DNA of 64,000 nucleotides from Zychaea mexicana (GCF_025766255.1 NW_026516739.1:1-64000), one strand, 5' to 3'. Positions 12,401 through 25,427 are shown, numbered from the stretch's first letter. Notes: generated from the sequence alone by a model not told the origin. Translations and numbers: made by a program.

Positions 12401-14727
12401 CAATCTCAGCTTGAAGCTGTTTCTCGGTTTCCATATGGTTTTCCTCCAACTCATCAGCAAGTTCTTTGAGCGCTTCCAAATCATCAACAGCAACACGCAT
12501 TTCTTCTAACTTTTCGTTCAGAGTCAAGTTCTTTTCCGTCAATTGTTCAACAAGGTCCTCGGCGCCCAACGAATCGTCCAAACGCTGCTTGAGATCATCG
12601 ATTTGTAGTTCAGCATTATCAAGGTTTTCTCTAACACGCTCATATTGCACTATACGACATTACACAACAAAGGGAATTTGTTTGTTACACGATTCATGCC
12701 AAATTTCTGTTTCACTGAGCATGCCGAACTTACATTTAAAGTCTTCAAGTTCATAATTCTCTTTTTCTAATATCTTGATTTTACGGTTGAGTTCAGCTTC
12801 ATGCTCTGTGGTCGCATCACGAAGTCTACGTTATATACGTTATATACGTTATTGTTGTCTCAAATGTACATTTCTCCCTCTTTTTTTTTGCTCTGTATCC
12901 TAGCCCCCCAGTTTTTCTAATTGGTTTGTGATTATCACAAAAAATAGGTCCTTACCGCATTAATGCATCCTTGAGTCGCTCATTATGTCGTTCTAATTGG
13001 ATCACTTCCAATGGTGTCTTATCATCGCCATTACTATCAGTAGGTGGTCGGTTCAAAATATCAGCCTCCTTTCGCAAGATATCCAAATCAACGCTGATCT
13101 CTTCAATTTTGTCCTTGAGCAAGTTAACTTCTTGTTGCAGGTTTTCTGCGCGTTCTTCAGCGACCTCCTTATCCAACGTCATCATTTCCATTGATTCAAT
13201 GATGTCCGTGTACTTGGCTTCATATGAATCCTTTTCACTCATGCTTTCTTTGAGCTGTCGCTTGGTATCGCGCAAATCCTTTTGAAGTTCAGAGATCTTG
13301 TCTGCAATACAGATACATTACAATCGTTTAGCTCTCCTGTTGTATGCTGTTAAAACCTGTCATTTTTTTGAGTACCTTGTAATTTGTTTCGTAGCGTCAA
13401 GAACTGTTCAGCTTCCTCTTTGACCTTTTCGTTTTCACGATGACGTTCACGATCCTCTTGACGCTTGGCTTCCAGAATTTTTAGCTTAAGTCGCAATTCT
13501 TCGTAATCTTTCATAGGCACCATCTAAGTAGTACGTTTAGCGGTTATTCTGAAAACACATATAGGAAGGTATCTTCGTGTCCCTTTCTTTAGTTCTTTCT
13601 CCTACCTGTTCTGATTTGCTAACAGGCATTGTAGGTGCAAGAGTACCGTATACAGATGTTGGTTGTGCTTGTTGTATAACCGGTATCTGCGCCTGAGGCT
13701 CTGGTGCTGGTGTTGGTTCTGGCTCAGGCTCCTGTTCTGGCTCTAATTCTTCTGGCTCTGGTTCGTGTCCCGACGGTGGTGGTGAAGAAGGTACAGACGG
13801 CTGCTGTTCGGGTGGTTCATCGTCTTGTTGCTCCTCTTCTTCTTCTTCCTCTTCTTCTTCCTGGTCATGTGTTTGCTGTTGTTGTTGTTGCTGATGATGT
13901 TCCTCAATTTTTTGCTGCTGTCGTTTTCGTTCTTGAAGCTGCTGAATACGCTGTTGTCGTAATTGTTGTAATTGCTTATCGCGTTGTTGAGCACCGGCCG
14001 AAGATGCACCTTGTGTGCCTGATCTTGGACGCTGAGTTGCATTCTTTTGACGTCCACTAGATGTAATAGTAATACTCGATGTTGGTACAGCACTGCTTCG
14101 TGGCGATGCTACGGCAGGTCGTCTGATCCCCGTTTGACCACCTGGCGCTCCTCCTGCTGAGGGTCGGCCAATCCGTGACCCTATCGGTGATGATATACGT
14201 GATGGTAAGAGAGTTGATGAAGGCGAAGGTGTACGTTGTTGTGCTGATCGAGCTGCTGCTAGACTAGGATCTTGCGGTGGTGCGAAACTCGTGTCCGAAT
14301 CATCCTTTGGTTTTTTCAGTAGTTTGAATTAAAGAAGATTCACATGGAAGAAACAGCTGCTTCAAAGAAATATTATTGTCGTTACCTCGCTGGTTGTGCT
14401 CGACGGTGCAGACGGTAACACTCGTACTTGACTAGGACGAACAAAAACACCGTGATTCATTCGACATTCAAAATATCGTTTGCCTTGAACTACGCCGCTG
14501 TTCTTGCCAGTGGGTTCATCGAGCTCAATGCCAATCCATTTGCCGGTTTGAAAACTCGTTGCACCTGCAAAACGAATCGTGCCGATTTTGCCTTGGACCT
14601 GAACACGACTACCAACTTTAAGTTCGGAATCGGGCATGCCGGTGCTGCTCGTGCTACTGTTATTGCTAGCCGGTGAACGAGATGAATCGAGAACAGATGA
14701 TCGCCTATAGCGGTCCAATGCAGCCAT
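9461..14727 (-). CDS. Dynactin subunit p150/Glued
   Basis: Thirteen exons: complement(9461..9583, 9688..10818, 10893..11013, 11092..11364, 11462..11661, 11722..11895, 12003..12316, 12401..12649, 12734..12825, 12956..13301, 13376..13523, 13606..14304, 14386..14727), 1403 residues. Residues about 37-105 are a CAP-Gly domain (GKWIGIELDEPTGKNSG, YFECRMNHGVFVRPSQV) that binds microtubules and EB-type tails. Then come an S/P-rich linker, an E/Q-rich stretch, long coiled coils (exons 3-7) and the dynactin domain beginning at YLPDSFF with LLLFKRLVFKSELI. A second coiled coil lies in exon 12, ending ERIHGMFLR. It is the arm of the dynein activator dynactin. The exon 2 acceptor (14305) is the least certain junction. 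CAP-Gly has GKNSG where GKNDG is commonest. Convergent with the gene before it. Confidence 0.95.
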
Positions 14728-14991
14728 TTATAGGTTGTATCTGTACTGTTGTTGGAGAAAAAAGCACTTGACGCTTTTTCTTCTTTTCAAGAATCTCAAA
14801 TTTAGAAGCAAGAGAGAGGAATAATATGAATTATGAAAACCAGTGCCTAGTTTTGAGATGACACAAAAGTCTTGTATCCTGACGAGCTGGAGAGGAGAAG
14901 GGGTGTAGAGGAAAGCAGAGAAAAAAAAATAGTATACAATATCAAACGTTTTTATTCTTTCTTTAATAATAATTTCGTGTTACAACACGCA

Positions 14992-16211
14992 TTACTTTTC
15001 TATGGATTTGAGGACATCCTCGATAGCTTGCACTACAGAGTCAAATACAACGAGATTCGTGCTATCAGCTTTATCCTCGTCGCCTGGACGATACTTGCCC
15101 GTGCGCACTATATGATTGTAGCAAAGGTTAGTGTCAGCTATTGTTGCCTGCTATCTACTCTGTCACTTATAATAAGATGCCTGCCTAGGTAACGATGTAG
15201 TCCGAGTTCCAAGGCACCGCCACCCAAGTCATTATTGACATCATCACCAATCATGGCCACGTTTTCTGGACTATCCTGCATTCCACTGAACAACGCAAAA
15301 CTTGTCAATAGCTTTTCTGTTGCCCAACGTACGCTCTTTGCTTTTCCTCTCATCATTGATATTCTAGCTTACATTTGTTTCAGTGCCAACTCAAAAAAGC
15401 TTTTTGTGGGCTTGCCAACCACGGTTGCCTTGGTACCCGTAGCATACTCTAACGCCTCCACAAATCCGCCTGGTCCCATCGATAGTTGTTCGTCTTTATC
15501 TGCAAAATATTTGGCTTTATGCACGGCGATCAACGGCATGGAGGGGTTATGGACAAGAAGACGAAAAGCTTCATTCATCTGTTTTATACAACTGTTAAAT
15601 CAGTGGAATAGAAATAGCAGCTCATCTGTTACTTACATGGTCATAGCGGAACTTGGAAGGGGCCAATCCAACCACTACGCAGTTTGGATCTTTTGTATCG
15701 ATGCCTTTGAACTCATCGAGAGCTGCATCTTCCATCAATAAGAGAGGTCTGTTTTCAAGTTGGTTTTCGCATGTAACGTATGGTTTTATTAGTATGTAAG
15801 TCGAAAAAATGATAACTACAGATTCTCTCGAGAGAGCTAAGAGAAGAGTAAATAAAAAACACAAAATCAAACCTCAAGTGACTGACGCGGTCGCGACATG
15901 CCGATAGCGATGTAAACACTTCATTTTCAATGACGTCGAATCCCATGGCATTCAACTTGTCTACCAGCTTACTTGACGAGGTCTTGGTCGTATTGGTTGC
16001 AAAGCTGCAAAACCATACGGGTATGGAGGCGTTGGCAAAAGAAAGATAGGGTACTCATATACTCGCTGCCAGGTTGAAACAAAGTGCTCTCTTACCGAAA
16101 CGGAATCTTGCTTGCTCGCAGCTTGCGTACAGCCTCCGTTGCGCCAGGAATGGCCTTGGCATCAATATGAATAGTGCCACTCAAATCAATGAGCAATGCT
16201 TTCACTGACAT
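14992..16211 (-). CDS. HAD-superfamily phosphatase, HDHD2-like
   Basis: Exons complement(14992..15107, 15185..15285, 15373..15578, 15637..15748, 15873..16004, 16096..16211), 260 residues, close to the usual length of HDHD2. HAD motif I is [10 protein letters not shown] (the second Asp of DxD is replaced by Ser, as in HDHD2 relatives); motif II is RFATNTTK; the cap region reads [11 protein letters not shown] and [10 protein letters not shown]; motif III lysine is in [10 protein letters not shown]; motif IV is [10 protein letters not shown]. Substrate unknown: the family includes LHPP, HDHD2 and phosphoglycolate- and pyridoxal-phosphate-type enzymes. The last intron (15108-15184) starts with GC rather than GT; this is needed to join LHRYL to [11 protein letters not shown]. 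The start lies 234 nt from the cyclophilin stop; both genes are on the minus strand. Confidence 0.9.
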
Positions 16212-16445
16212 TTGCACACTTGGTTAAAAAAGCGCCTTGCGGGTGGTAATGGCGCTCTTTCTTCGCTTCGCGCCAAATATAACAGCCGCACTATCGTGCA
16301 AAAGACTAAACTAACGAATGACCTCATTTGACACTAAGGACGGGGATAGTGCATGTGCGTTTTTTCGCATTGCGATAGGCTGGGAAAAGTGATTCTTTTA
16401 TTTGTGATCATGAACAACGGGTGAGCATGAAGAAAATCAAATTAT

Positions 16446-17519
16446 TTACAGTTTACCACAGTCGGTGATCTTGACTTCCTTTTGGGGAGCGCCATTGCGG
16501 GTACCGAAGCTTTCGATCTTCTTGACGACGTCCATACTATTTAGTTGGCAGCGGAGAGAAAGAGGCCATTTTTAGTAAAAATTTTTGCATACGTGGGCGC
16601 GTGTAGCAGCCAAGAAAAGATTGAATTACGTACCCTTCGACGACTCTGCCAAAGACGACGTGCTTGCCGTCCAACCAGGAGGTGGTGACAGTGGTGATGA
16701 AGAACTGGGAGCCGTTGGTGTTCTATTACATGACAGACAGAAAAATGGTTAGCTTAATGTTATATAATGTATTTTCGAGATTACTAGTCTTCACAAAAGA
16801 GCTGCTGTCTTACAGGTCCAGCGTTGGCCATGCTGAGAAGACCAGGGCCAGTGTGCTTCAGCTTGAAGTTCTCGTCAGCGAACTTGTTGCCTGTGGGATT
16901 CACGCAAAAGGGAACAGAGTTAGCACCACCGCGATAATAGGAGCAGATCTTTTGGTACCCCGGTTTCTTTCTCTTCCTCTTCCTCTGGTTTATCCTGTGT
17001 CCTTCTTCGTGTATAGATCATTAAACATACCGTAGATGGACTTGCCACCGGTGCCGTTGAAGTTGGTGAAGTCACCACCCTGCAACATGAAGTCAGGAAT
17101 GATACGGTGGAAGATGCTGCCCTTGTAGCCGAAGCCAGGCTCGCCAGTGCACAACTAATGTCACATGAACTATATTAGCCAGCTTTCACGTACACTCGCT
17201 GTCAACACAGCACGAGAATGATCGTGGAAACAACTGTTTACCTGAAGGAAGTTATCGGCAGTTTTGGGGACAGTATCCTTGAAGAGCTCCATAATGATAC
17301 GCTATATAAAGAACAACAGCAAGTCTGAGAAAACCAGTCCTCAAACGTACAACAAACAAACGAAGCCGAGATAGAAAGCATACTTACGCCAGCAGGGGTG
17401 CCGCCAATAGCAACATCGAAGAAAACCTACGTGGGCAAAGCACAACGAGTCAGCGAACAGAACATACACTTCGATTTCCCCCCTTTTATAAAGAGAAGAC
17501 TTACCTTGGGGTTGGTCAT
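16446..17519 (-). CDS. Cyclophilin A (peptidyl-prolyl cis-trans isomerase)
   Basis: Seven exons: complement(16446..16536, 16634..16722, 16814..16890, 17031..17154, 17242..17301, 17388..17426, 17505..17519), 164 residues, the standard single-domain cytosolic length. Conserved blocks: [25 protein letters not shown] with the catalytic Arg, [19 protein letters not shown], and [11 protein letters not shown] with the Trp that sets cyclosporin sensitivity. It catalyses proline isomerisation and is the cyclosporin A target that then inhibits calcineurin (family knowledge). The first coding exon is only 15 nt. C-rich third positions suggest high expression. Confidence 0.96.
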
Positions 17520-17575
17520 TTTTAGAAATACAGAAAAAAAAGCTTTGTTTTGTTGAGGTTGCAAAAAACAAGCGG

Positions 17576-17583
17576 TTTATATA
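17576..17583 (-). promoter_or_regulatory. Putative TATA box of the cyclophilin gene
   Basis: TATATAAA on the minus strand about 60 nt upstream of the ATG, a typical spacing for a strongly expressed fungal gene. Confidence 0.5.
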
Positions 17584-20500
17584 GCCATCGACTAAAATGG
17601 AATCCAAAGGAAAAACTGACTTTCAATAATGTACTGCTTTTTCTTTGCGCTCTCTAGAAGTGCCTTCATCCCCAGCCCCCTGTTCGCACTCTGCATCGCT
17701 CTTGTAAACTTTCGGTGAGTTGTTCTGAACAACATAGCCGGTCAATAACTTTTTTTGTCTTGTTTGAAACGGAAAATTTTACCTACTGGGTATGTTTGTA
17801 AATTAACAATGAAAGGTCTCCCGCCGGGTAACAACGTTGGATGGATTCGGCCCCCACCATTTGACGGATAAATCACGCGACATGACGCGTCTGCATAATT
17901 TGATGTTGGGCTTATAAGTTTGCGGATAATCTAGACCCACTGTAAAGTTGTTCTAAAACTACCGGCTTATGAGCTCTCTAAACCGCAACCTGTCACAGTT
18001 TCTTCCATACTACCCTTTCATTGACACCTTCGTCATATTTTGCCTATGTTTTGGCAGCGCAATAGACTCTTTCTTTCTCTTTCAGTGGACAGCATTGGTT
18101 ATACCCGGTTGTTCGATATGAGTATCGTACACGGTGACGCAATAATATGCGTTTTGCCAGCACACTCTGTGGCACCACACATCTCTCCAGCTGTTGTGCT
18201 GGAGTGCCTTCTACAGAGAAACTAGAAAAACCCAAAAATGAATAGCGAGCTCTGTTTCGTACACCCTATCACTGGAAATTAACACACAGAGTTCTATATG
18301 CTGATAGTAGAATCAGGTGAATGTTTAAACTTCGACATATGATTCATACTTATCAAAAGTAATCGTTTTCTTTTTGCTAAATGGCCTTGTCGGCTTTCAA
18401 CAGCCGGTTTTGTGACCAAAAAGCAAAGGAGGATTATTCCAGTGGTAACCTTGTAAGGATTAGCGACTTTTTCCCAACAAGCAGTTATGCGTTGTTTCTC
18501 TCGAAAATAAAGCTAGTCCTGATTTTCCAGCATGAACAAATAACAGAGTTAGAATAGCCGTGCCTCATCCTGCTCATCCCCCAAGCATAAAAACCATTAC
18601 GGTGGTGTATTTTTCAAGCATTAATGCGCCTTTCTTAAACCAGCCACATCATATCGTGGATTGTTGCGGCAGGAAAGTCATTGGACAGGTGCCAAGAAAA
18701 TACAAGAAAGGTCCTTCTCCCTACAATGCGCAAGGGATGTATCTCTATTATCGCTTCTCATTCAGCAGTAGCTTAACGGACAAAAGGCGTATATAGCAAG
18801 CATATAATATGTAGAGTCCATATTTTAAGGACGCATGTGCATCTCGTCGTTATTAGGTACGTCTAAGAAAAAGAAGGATCGGCGATCATAGATGATGCGC
18901 GCGGCGTTCAAGGGGGGATTTGCACTCTATACTCTATAACTTGTTCTTAACCTGCCGTATGATATTTATTTACAAACAATGAATAGTTGTGGATATTCCC
19001 TTTCTTCGGGAACAGGACTGGTAGTAACTCAGCGCAGTAAAACGTGTAAAGAACAACTTTACCTTTCGACCGGTGATGTCACGCATAGGAGCATAAATAC
19101 AAGGGCGCAGAAAATGTATGACGTCTCGTATTTGGTATACGACGACGTAATATTAAGCATACTCTAAGTAGCACAGCCAACAAGGGCGTAAAATCTTTCC
19201 TAATATATAAAAACAAACAATGCTCCATGCACTATGAGTGCATCCGACTTTGTAGTAGCTCACCGCATGGAAAAAGTTAGATAGGTCCCGGGCCACCATG
19301 AATATGTTTATGATTCAAAATGACAGTGCTTCGTCTGTAATTCCCTATAAAAATACTAACAACTTGGTATATAATCACGACCCATTGCTTTATACGGATT
19401 TATGTAAACAAACGGAACCGTCAATTCCATGGTGGGGTTGCATTCTTAGCTCTCAGGTACGTTAAACAAATACGGAGCACCAAGAGTATGTATAGAAACC
19501 CCATTTTAGTAAAGGGTTACCTTCAATCTGCTGCTGTGCTGCTTTGGTCATGAATATAGTATTCAGACCAGTACGTAGTCGAATTTGGACACTTGATAGG
19601 ATAGGTATGTCTATGTATATAGACTACGCCATAACAACAATCAGTTTTTTGCTTTACGCGCATTTTACGAACGTATGTGGCAAACACAAAACGGCTTTAC
19701 ATCCAGTCTACCGACAGCTTGGCTATACATACGTGTCAGAAACATATCCGCGCTGCATGCTATGTAAGGCTTATTGTTGCGTTGAAGTACTGTGTACACA
19801 TCAGTAAGAATAACATAGACTAAGGATATGTACTTCACTCACTGCATACATAGTATATAACAGCTGGGGACAATGTAATTCTATCGATGTGTAAAAATGC
19901 TCTAAGACCCATTCTTTGTTTTCTTCGCCTAGAAAATCGTACAGCTATACTCTTTCTGGATGATGGTCGGAAAACTTATACGGCTATGATATAACCGCTT
20001 GAAAAAATTCAGAGTATACTATTAATAAGATCTCTTCAACATATCACCCTTAATCTTCATAGCAAAATTTCTTCGTACACATGGATTTATTGGATTTTAA
20101 TAATAATTTAAAAGGGTTTTTTTGTAAAGAAAGTGCGAGCAGTGTGTGGTGCGACGTCTTACTGGTAGATGAAATTTATGTTATACTAGCCTGAGATGTA
20201 ATGTTTTCTTTATGACAGTACTTAATCAGCCATGAGCGTGTCGTGAAATAACATAAGAATGACTTCGGGCGTATTTCATGCAGGTGGCATCTAGTGCAGC
20301 TAGGCCACCTCGTCGGTTGAGAGAAAGACTTACATTGATCTTGTATATCATAATGTGCAGTGTTCAATACAATTGCTCTCAAAACACCAAAGTTTTATAT
20401 AACCAATGAAAAGGGCCCGTAAATATCCCATTGAAAAGCAACAGCCTGATAAGCAGTGTCTACCTCGAGTAAAACAATATGGTTATGTAGTAGATAATGG

Positions 20501-21161
20501 CCAAAAGCGGTTGACCGCACGAAAAAATATCACATAACTCATCACCGCTGAATTTGATTTTAATCCCTACTCGTTCATAGATGTGTTCGTCATGCAACCT
20601 GGTTAGCGATCCGACGATACGGATAAGCAGTACCATTGATCGTTATTTCCACTTCTTATGTTTGAAAATGCTCAAAGGCCAGTGATCCAGACCCTAAGCG
20701 AGTTCTTTGTACCTCTGGACACTGAGACACAAATCAAATGACATGGTGCTGATGATGATAGCTAGGAGCATTGATACGTCCTAACTCAGTAGCAACAGAA
20801 GTACATAAAACACAAAATTACGCAAATTATCGGAAGGTGAACATCGATAGTTTTACGGCAAGCGTGAATTGCTACACATCGTTGTCTTTTACTTGACATT
20901 GCGGCTCATGATGGCAAGAAACATCGAGATACGTAGCAAATAATTACTTGCTCAATGTTGTACAATATGACTATGGTATCATCAATATATATGGAATAAA
21001 CTATAGAAAAAAATTTTCGTAATGATATCGAATAAAAAACTCCAGCAAAAAAAAAGAAAGGGTATATATTCCATAATGACTACAACAGAAAAGAAGAATA
21101 GAACAGCCCGGGTCAAGTAAAAATGAAGCAAATAAGCAAAAGTGCGGGGGGAGGTAGATTT
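17584..21161. other. Gene-poor spacer (3.6 kb)
   Basis: AT-rich, with only short open frames lacking recognisable motifs or convincing exon partners. It contains the upstream region of the cyclophilin gene and the 3' side of the homeodomain gene. No RNA gene or transposon end was recognised. Confidence 0.5.
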
Positions 21162-22594
21162 TTAGGGATTTTGACTAATGGAAATTGTAGGTGTTTCAGA
21201 GTTATCAGTAATTGGATCTGTAGTAGAAGTAGCTGTAGCAGTAGTTGTAGAGATAGAAGTAGAAGACGTAGTGGTGGTAATAGGATTGGCGGTAAGAGCA
21301 GCAGCAGTAGTAGTAGAAGAAGAAGAAGAGGAAGAAGAGGTAGTAGCAGCAGAGGTTATAAACATTTTCTGATGAAATGGGTCAGTATCAGGCATATTTT
21401 GCAAAAACGATTGCCATTCGGCCCAGATATTCAATGCAGGGCCTGATAAACGATGTACTCTAACCGAGGTAGCCTGTTTATCTTGAGTAAAATCGCGACA
21501 CCGAGTCCATCCAGTCAAGGGATCATGCATAAAGAATGCCATCGTTCCGCATTTCTCTTCGTCCAGAGTGAGTTGAATCTCCAGACGTTCGTTTGTAATG
21601 GGTTCGAGCTGGATCGTCTGGACTGCGTCCAAGTCAAATGTCATTTTGAAAGAGTAGGAGCCGTCCTGAATTACCCAGGTCATGTTTCGCTGGACCAGAT
21701 CACAGTAGCATTGTAGATCGTTGGGCTGTAGCATGACGCGTTTCCAAGTGCCGATCTCGAGAGTGTCGATGGAGAATCCGTGTTGGATCAGCACAGCAGG
21801 ATCTACATAATGGTTGATGAATAAGTAAAATGATTTATACTTTTCAGTATCAAAATAAGTAGAGAACTAGAGGAGCTTAGGTCAGCAATTATCTGGTTAT
21901 AGATCATTGATCAACATTTACATGATTGGAATACGTCTGTAGGTGACCATTCATCTGCTGTAGCAGTTGTTGGGATTATTGGCATAGTGGCCCCTCGTTG
22001 ATGACGCATTTGTTGCTGCTGCTGTTGCTGCTGTTGATCATGCTGATTATGATGATGCTGCAACGTAGTGCTTGGATCCAAAGAATGAGCACGTAAAGGA
22101 GTAGGTGGAGGGGGAGGAGGGGGAGGAGGTGGGTGTGCAAACATGGTGTGAGGGTTACTGGTGCTAGTATTATTGTTGTTGTTGTTGTTGTTATTACCGT
22201 TATTATGACTCGACGACGACGTTTGTTGTTGATTGTAGTAATAGTAGTAATAGTAATAGTACATTTGTGGGTCCTTGGAATTCTGTTGCTGACAAGCATT
22301 TGAAGCAGCCTCTGCAGCTAGTTGCTGCATCCGCCATATCCGGTTTTGAGCAATGCATGTTCGTCTTGCTATATTCTTTTCTTTGGCACGACGGTTTTGG
22401 AACCAGATTTGAATGGAGCGTTCTGTCATGCCGAGTTGACGCGATAATTGTTCGCGCATCCGACCATTAGGGGATGGATTGACAGCAAATGTGTTTTCCA
22501 ACACGGCAAGTTGATTTGGCGACGTGCGAGTGCGTTTACGGGGTTGTTGCTGGTGATGCTGCTGCTGCTGCTGTTGCTGATGGAGATGCTTCAT
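21162..22594 (-). CDS. Homeodomain transcription factor (Phx1-like fungal type)
   Basis: Exons complement(21162..21802, 21922..22594), 437 residues. The start is the ATG at 22594 (MKHLHQQQ); a GTG 18 nt upstream follows a stop. A homeodomain spans about residues 18-77, with RKRTRTSPNQLAVLE at its start and the recognition helix IQIWFQNRRAKEKN. A low-complexity linker has runs of Tyr, Asn, Pro and Gln. The second exon encodes a compact conserved-looking domain (FSIDTLEIGTWKRV, QDGSYSFKMTFDLD, RLEIQLTLDEEKCGTMAFF) like the C-terminal domain of fungal Phx1-type homeodomain proteins; that link is from memory and less sure. It ends in a long Ser/Thr tail. Probably a nuclear DNA-binding regulator; targets unknown. 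Confidence 0.88.
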
Positions 22595-23213
22595 ATTATG
22601 ATCGAATGACACTTAAGGGGGCTTGTTTGGTAGGGAAAATTTACATTAAAGGGGTTGTTTGAAATAAAGAAAAAAGAAGATAAATGGTAGAACAGTATGG
22701 AGACCGGTCTAGAAAAAGAGAATGTCCAATTTTTATAATTGCCCATTTCAATGTAGGGCTCGGGAATAAAAAAGCTTCGCGACGATCATGTCCGCAGAGG
22801 CATTTTGTACGATGCTGTTAATTGACACATACCGCATTTGAGACGTGCGCGTGGTGGAAATGCCTTTTTTATATATGCTTGCTTGGATGCACCGAATCGT
22901 AAGATGGCAGCCCGAAATTGAAGGTTACACAGCCATTGGTCCTAACATTCTCGGCCCTACGAATCAACCAGCGGTCTATATAAGAGCGGGTTCTTTCGCC
23001 CACATTTGCTTTATTGGTAATTAAATTAAAGTATTATTGCATAGATCATTGCTACCAGATGATATATATATTTGTGTTCTATATAGTGTGTGCGTGTTGT
23101 GTTCTTTTCGCGAAGCGTTGTGCTAGCTTGGAATGTAGATGATAATTTTTGATAGCAGAAAAGGGGGTTGGGTATTAACTAGTATATATTACGGTTAGTA
23201 TGATTATAAATGC
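22595..23213. other. Intergenic region with TATA-like motifs on both strands
   Basis: Upstream of the homeodomain gene on the minus strand, TATATAAAAA lies at about 22866-22875, a likely promoter far (270 nt) from the ATG. A plus-strand TATATAAG lies near 22977 with no gene in that direction. The rest is the 3' flank of the arrestin gene. Confidence 0.35.
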
Positions 23214-24913
23214 TTAGGCGTATTCTGGAGGCGGTCGCGATGGTATGCGCTCAAGCTGCTGATGTTCATGCTCGAGCGTGGTGGTTACTAAAAAGGGAGC
23301 TTGGGAAGCATATTGCATTTGCAGGGCAAAGTCGTGATAGCATGAGCAAAGGAACGTGTGGGGTGGTATATGAGGCTTGTCGATTTCGGGCATTCCACGT
23401 TCACTCGCCAGCACGGCCTTCTCCTTGCTGTGCTTATGTTTTGGCTTTTTGGGTATATTGCGAGGCACCGAGCCCAAATCAAAATAAGAGGGGAGTCGGC
23501 CAAAGTCTTCCTTGAGGCGGCAATCGAACACGCTGATGGGCACCTCAAACACAATCGTATCGTAGACGCGGTTCTTTTCTTTGTTCTTGTTTCGACTCAC
23601 GCGAAACTTGGATAGGACATTGTGCCAGCCGGCGGCACTTCCTCCTATTGCTGCAGCATCCAGCATCATCGACATGTCTGCAGTCGAGGCAGGAGGTGTC
23701 GATACAGGAGAGGAGGACGATGAAGAAACGGTCGACGAGGATAAGGATTCGGCCAATGGAGGTGTTGTGGTGCCGCCGTCATCAGGCGAGGATATGGTCA
23801 TTGTAACGGTAAGATAGTGACGGAACTGGATCTCTTTGTAATGTGTGGTGGTGTGGTGAAGGTTCTGGTGGCATGTCGGCGTAGCAAACGTGAGTCGGTG
23901 AGCAAATGTGTCGTCTAACTTGATAGGCCGCGCGCCATTGTGTTTGTCAAACAACGAATGTAGCGCTTCCGTGGTATCTTCTGGTATTTCCAGTGCAGTC
24001 GAAGCGCGGAACTCGAATGAAAACTTTTCGTGGCCATTGCGTTGTGCTCGCATTTCGAGCTCGAGGTAACGGTTGAGCTCGCTCACAACCAGGTCCATGC
24101 TCTCAATCCGCACGTGCTTGCGTTGCGGTTGGACTACCGTGCGGATACTAAATGCCTCGCCTGGCGAAAAGGCCGCTTGTTCTATGACGACTTGGATGTC
24201 CGCCGCGGTAATGCGCTTCTCGAGCGTTCGCGAGAGATCTTGCACCGAATTATTGGTCAATAGCGAATTGGACATGTACGTTCGTAGAATCAAAACGTGC
24301 TTGGAGACGTGCCACGAGTTAAGAAGCTGGATTCCTGGGCGGGTGACTCGTGCCTCAACGGTGTGTCGCACGCGACCATACATGTCTTCAATGGTTTCGA
24401 CGACGGACTATTTACATCGAAAAATCAGGAAAAACAATTAGCTCTAGGTCTCGGGAAAAACAATAGATGGAAGATTTTGATCGTTTTATTACTCACGTTA
24501 GGAACGAGGAAAACGAAAGGAAAGCGATGGGTGCCTGCAGGCAACTTTGTCGACTGTTCATCCTCGGTCTTTGTCAAGACTTGCACGTTCTCTTCACTCA
24601 ACACTTTTTCAGAGGTTAGCCGAGTGCCACGAATGCCAATGCCTAAACAACACCAAAATTATCAACGATAAGATAAGCGATAAAGCTGCAGATTCAGTTA
24701 AACGCAGTTGATTGCTTTACCTTCAGGCCAGTAAGTGGTCGCTGTAGATTTAAAGGTCACACTAACACTTGAGATCTTTGTCGGTTTTGGTAATGACAAG
24801 ACAACATTGCCAGAGAAAACTGATTGGACATCTTCTTCGGGACCCCCACGTAGAATGACCGGCTTCAAAGGATCAAACGACAAATGAGTTTGCGAGATCT
24901 TTTTTAAGTTCAT
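23214..24913 (-). CDS. Alpha-arrestin with a C-terminal PPxY motif
   Basis: Exons complement(23214..24407, 24497..24642, 24721..24913), 510 residues. The arrestin N domain starts near residue 10 (LRGGPEEDVQSVFSGNVVLSL) and includes KLPAGTHRFPFVFLVPN, the usual alpha-arrestin signature; the arrestin C domain includes GEAFSIRTVVQPQ and KHVRIESMDLVV. A Ser/Thr-rich segment follows (about 300-335), then FEVPISVFDCRLKE. The very end is RPPPEYA, containing PPEY, a ligand for WW domains of Rsp5/NEDD4-type ubiquitin ligases. Such ARTs bring the ligase to plasma-membrane transporters for ubiquitination and endocytosis. Divergent from KTI12 with 514 nt between start codons. Confidence 0.9.
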
Positions 24914-25427
24914 CGCGTCGGGGGATCAGTAGACGGCACAGACGGAGACAGACAAAAGAGTGAGTGATATAAAAGGCCTTATTGTTTACAAAAGGTCGAG
25001 CAAATAGAATGTGAAACTTGCACAGAAACAATAAACGAAATCGATGAAAAAAAAAATCCTCGACCTTGAAGCTACCATATTTCATTTTCAGGCCAAACGC
25101 CGACACAATACACAGCTCTAGGTGCCACTAATACAACGACGAGGACTACACCAGGTGCGCTCGGATCAAGATCTCGACACAACCGTGAGAAAATTCACGA
25201 CGTATTTGGCGATCATGACATGTCATTTTATCGGCAAACGTTCCCATTCGCTGTCCTCAACGAAGCTACTCGAAACCACATGTTCATCTGATTGTTCTTC
25301 TTACAGGAACACAGGGCGCGGGCACCGGATTACTCTCTTTCTCTCTCTCGGGAAAATAGGATTCCACAGTCACATCGAACCAATTTAGCCTTTACATCTT
25401 TACCTAATACACACGAATAGAAATAAT
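24914..25427. other. Divergent promoter region between the arrestin and KTI12
   Basis: About 0.5 kb between two divergent start codons. Its short open frames look non-coding. No clear TATA box close to either start. Confidence 0.45.

Noticed and set aside
13704..14093. Val/Leu-rich and Asn-rich frames at 13.7-14.1 kb
   Set aside because: Other-frame shadows of the Glu/Gln-rich dynactin linker.
22595..22612. GTG at 22610-22612 as start of the homeodomain protein
   Set aside because: Preceded directly by TAA and not an ATG; the ATG at 22594 is the first proper start.
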